Assembly: GCF_047607725.1 (NCBI RefSeq) | Contig: NZ_JBLKSS010000111.1 | Coordinates: 1-5,922, forward strand | Origin: JBLKSS01 sp047607725 | Lineage (GTDB): Bacteria; Pseudomonadota; Gammaproteobacteria; Enterobacterales; Enterobacteriaceae | DNA: 5,922 nucleotides | Direction of reading: 5' to 3' | In this document: one piece after another, positions 5,756 to 5,922 of the stretch | Numbering within the stretch: position 1 is the first letter of the stretch | Layout of the letters: each line of letters starts with the position of its first letter | Translations under genes and position numbers: made by a program | The notes under the pieces: model-generated | What the model saw: the letters and a program-made list of their open reading frames with translations, nothing else | What the model was told of the DNA's origin: nothing | The model's database searches: none

Positions 5756-5922
5756 TGTATTATCTTGGGAAGAGTGGGAAGCGTATTGCGCGGCAAATCA
5801 TTTGATACTGAAAGGCAAAATTTTTGATACGCTCAAAAAAAACACAAAAGCAACTTATTTGATACTAACTACTGTACTCATGTCACTTTTTTAACACAGG
5901 CTAAAGAAACACCCTGACTGGA
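5756..5922. mobile_element. Probable end of a second mobile element with three direct repeats, running off the right edge
   Basis: LysR similarity has stopped by here and the sequence becomes AT-rich. A unit of the form GCAAnnnnTTTGATAC occurs three times on the plus strand: 5791-5810, 5813-5832 and 5848-5867 (offsets 22 and 35 bp; 14-15 of 20 matches between copies). A TGTA that could be the terminus lies at 5756-5759. Multiple transposase-binding repeats inside an end are known for IS21-, Tn7- and Mu-like elements. The sequence differs from the left-edge element. No transposase is visible; iteron-like replication repeats are an alternative. The exact boundary is uncertain. Confidence 0.45.

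Noticed and set aside
5160..5894. Plus-strand open frame of 244 codons
   Set aside because: It lies opposite the LysR effector domain, has no family-like composition and runs across the gene/element boundary; it is an antisense shadow in GC-rich DNA.
1..5922. CRISPR array, tRNA, rRNA or riboswitch
   Set aside because: No regularly spaced identical repeats with unique spacers, no cloverleaf with a T-loop sequence and no recognisable riboswitch core were seen on either strand.

Overview
The window looks like a decayed catabolic island in a host-restricted enterobacterial chromosome. The closest match I can infer is a Sodalis-type insect symbiont (S. glossinidius or a grain-weevil Sodalis). Reasons: moderately GC-rich coding sequence of enterobacterial flavour, very recognisable proteins that are nearly all broken by small indels, and what look like insertion-sequence ends at both edges. 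The genus is an inference from this style of decay, not from a marker gene.

Layout from left to right. Bases 1-139 look like the end of an insertion element with three copies of a 20-bp repeat; it is inserted after codon 38 of an amino-acid ABC permease gene. Reading leftward from 1686 is one operon: a DUF1989 (urea-carboxylase-associated) gene, an ABC ATPase gene and the permease gene. Each junction is an ATGA stop/start overlap. A 114-bp divergent promoter region (1687-1800) separates it from a rightward D-2-hydroxyacid dehydrogenase pseudogene (1801-2741). This converges on a leftward LamB/YcsF (pxpA) pseudogene (2771-3546). A second divergent promoter region (3547-3721) leads to rightward pxpB (3722-4258) and pxpC (4258-5109). 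Bases 5110-5288 carry no gene but hold degenerate G-rich repeats. A leftward LysR-type regulator fragment (5289 to about 5755) has lost its DNA-binding half. From about 5756 to the right edge is a different repeat array, probably the end of a second mobile element.

When intact, the set would make sense as uptake (ABC importer) and breakdown of an amide, lactam or ureide-like compound. PxpABC is the ATP-dependent 5-oxoprolinase; DUF1989 proteins often accompany urea/allophanate enzymes; the dehydrogenase would handle a 2-keto/2-hydroxy acid; the LysR protein would be the local regulator. The actual substrate cannot be read from the sequence.

Every one of the eight genes carries at least one lesion: frameshifts, internal deletions, a lost Walker A lysine, an insertion or a truncation. 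The most interesting remaining signal is regulatory: the two divergent promoter regions share a 22-bp bipartite motif (17 of 22 identical), and one copy is overlaid by a dyad-symmetric operator-like sequence. This suggests that both transcription units once answered to one regulator.
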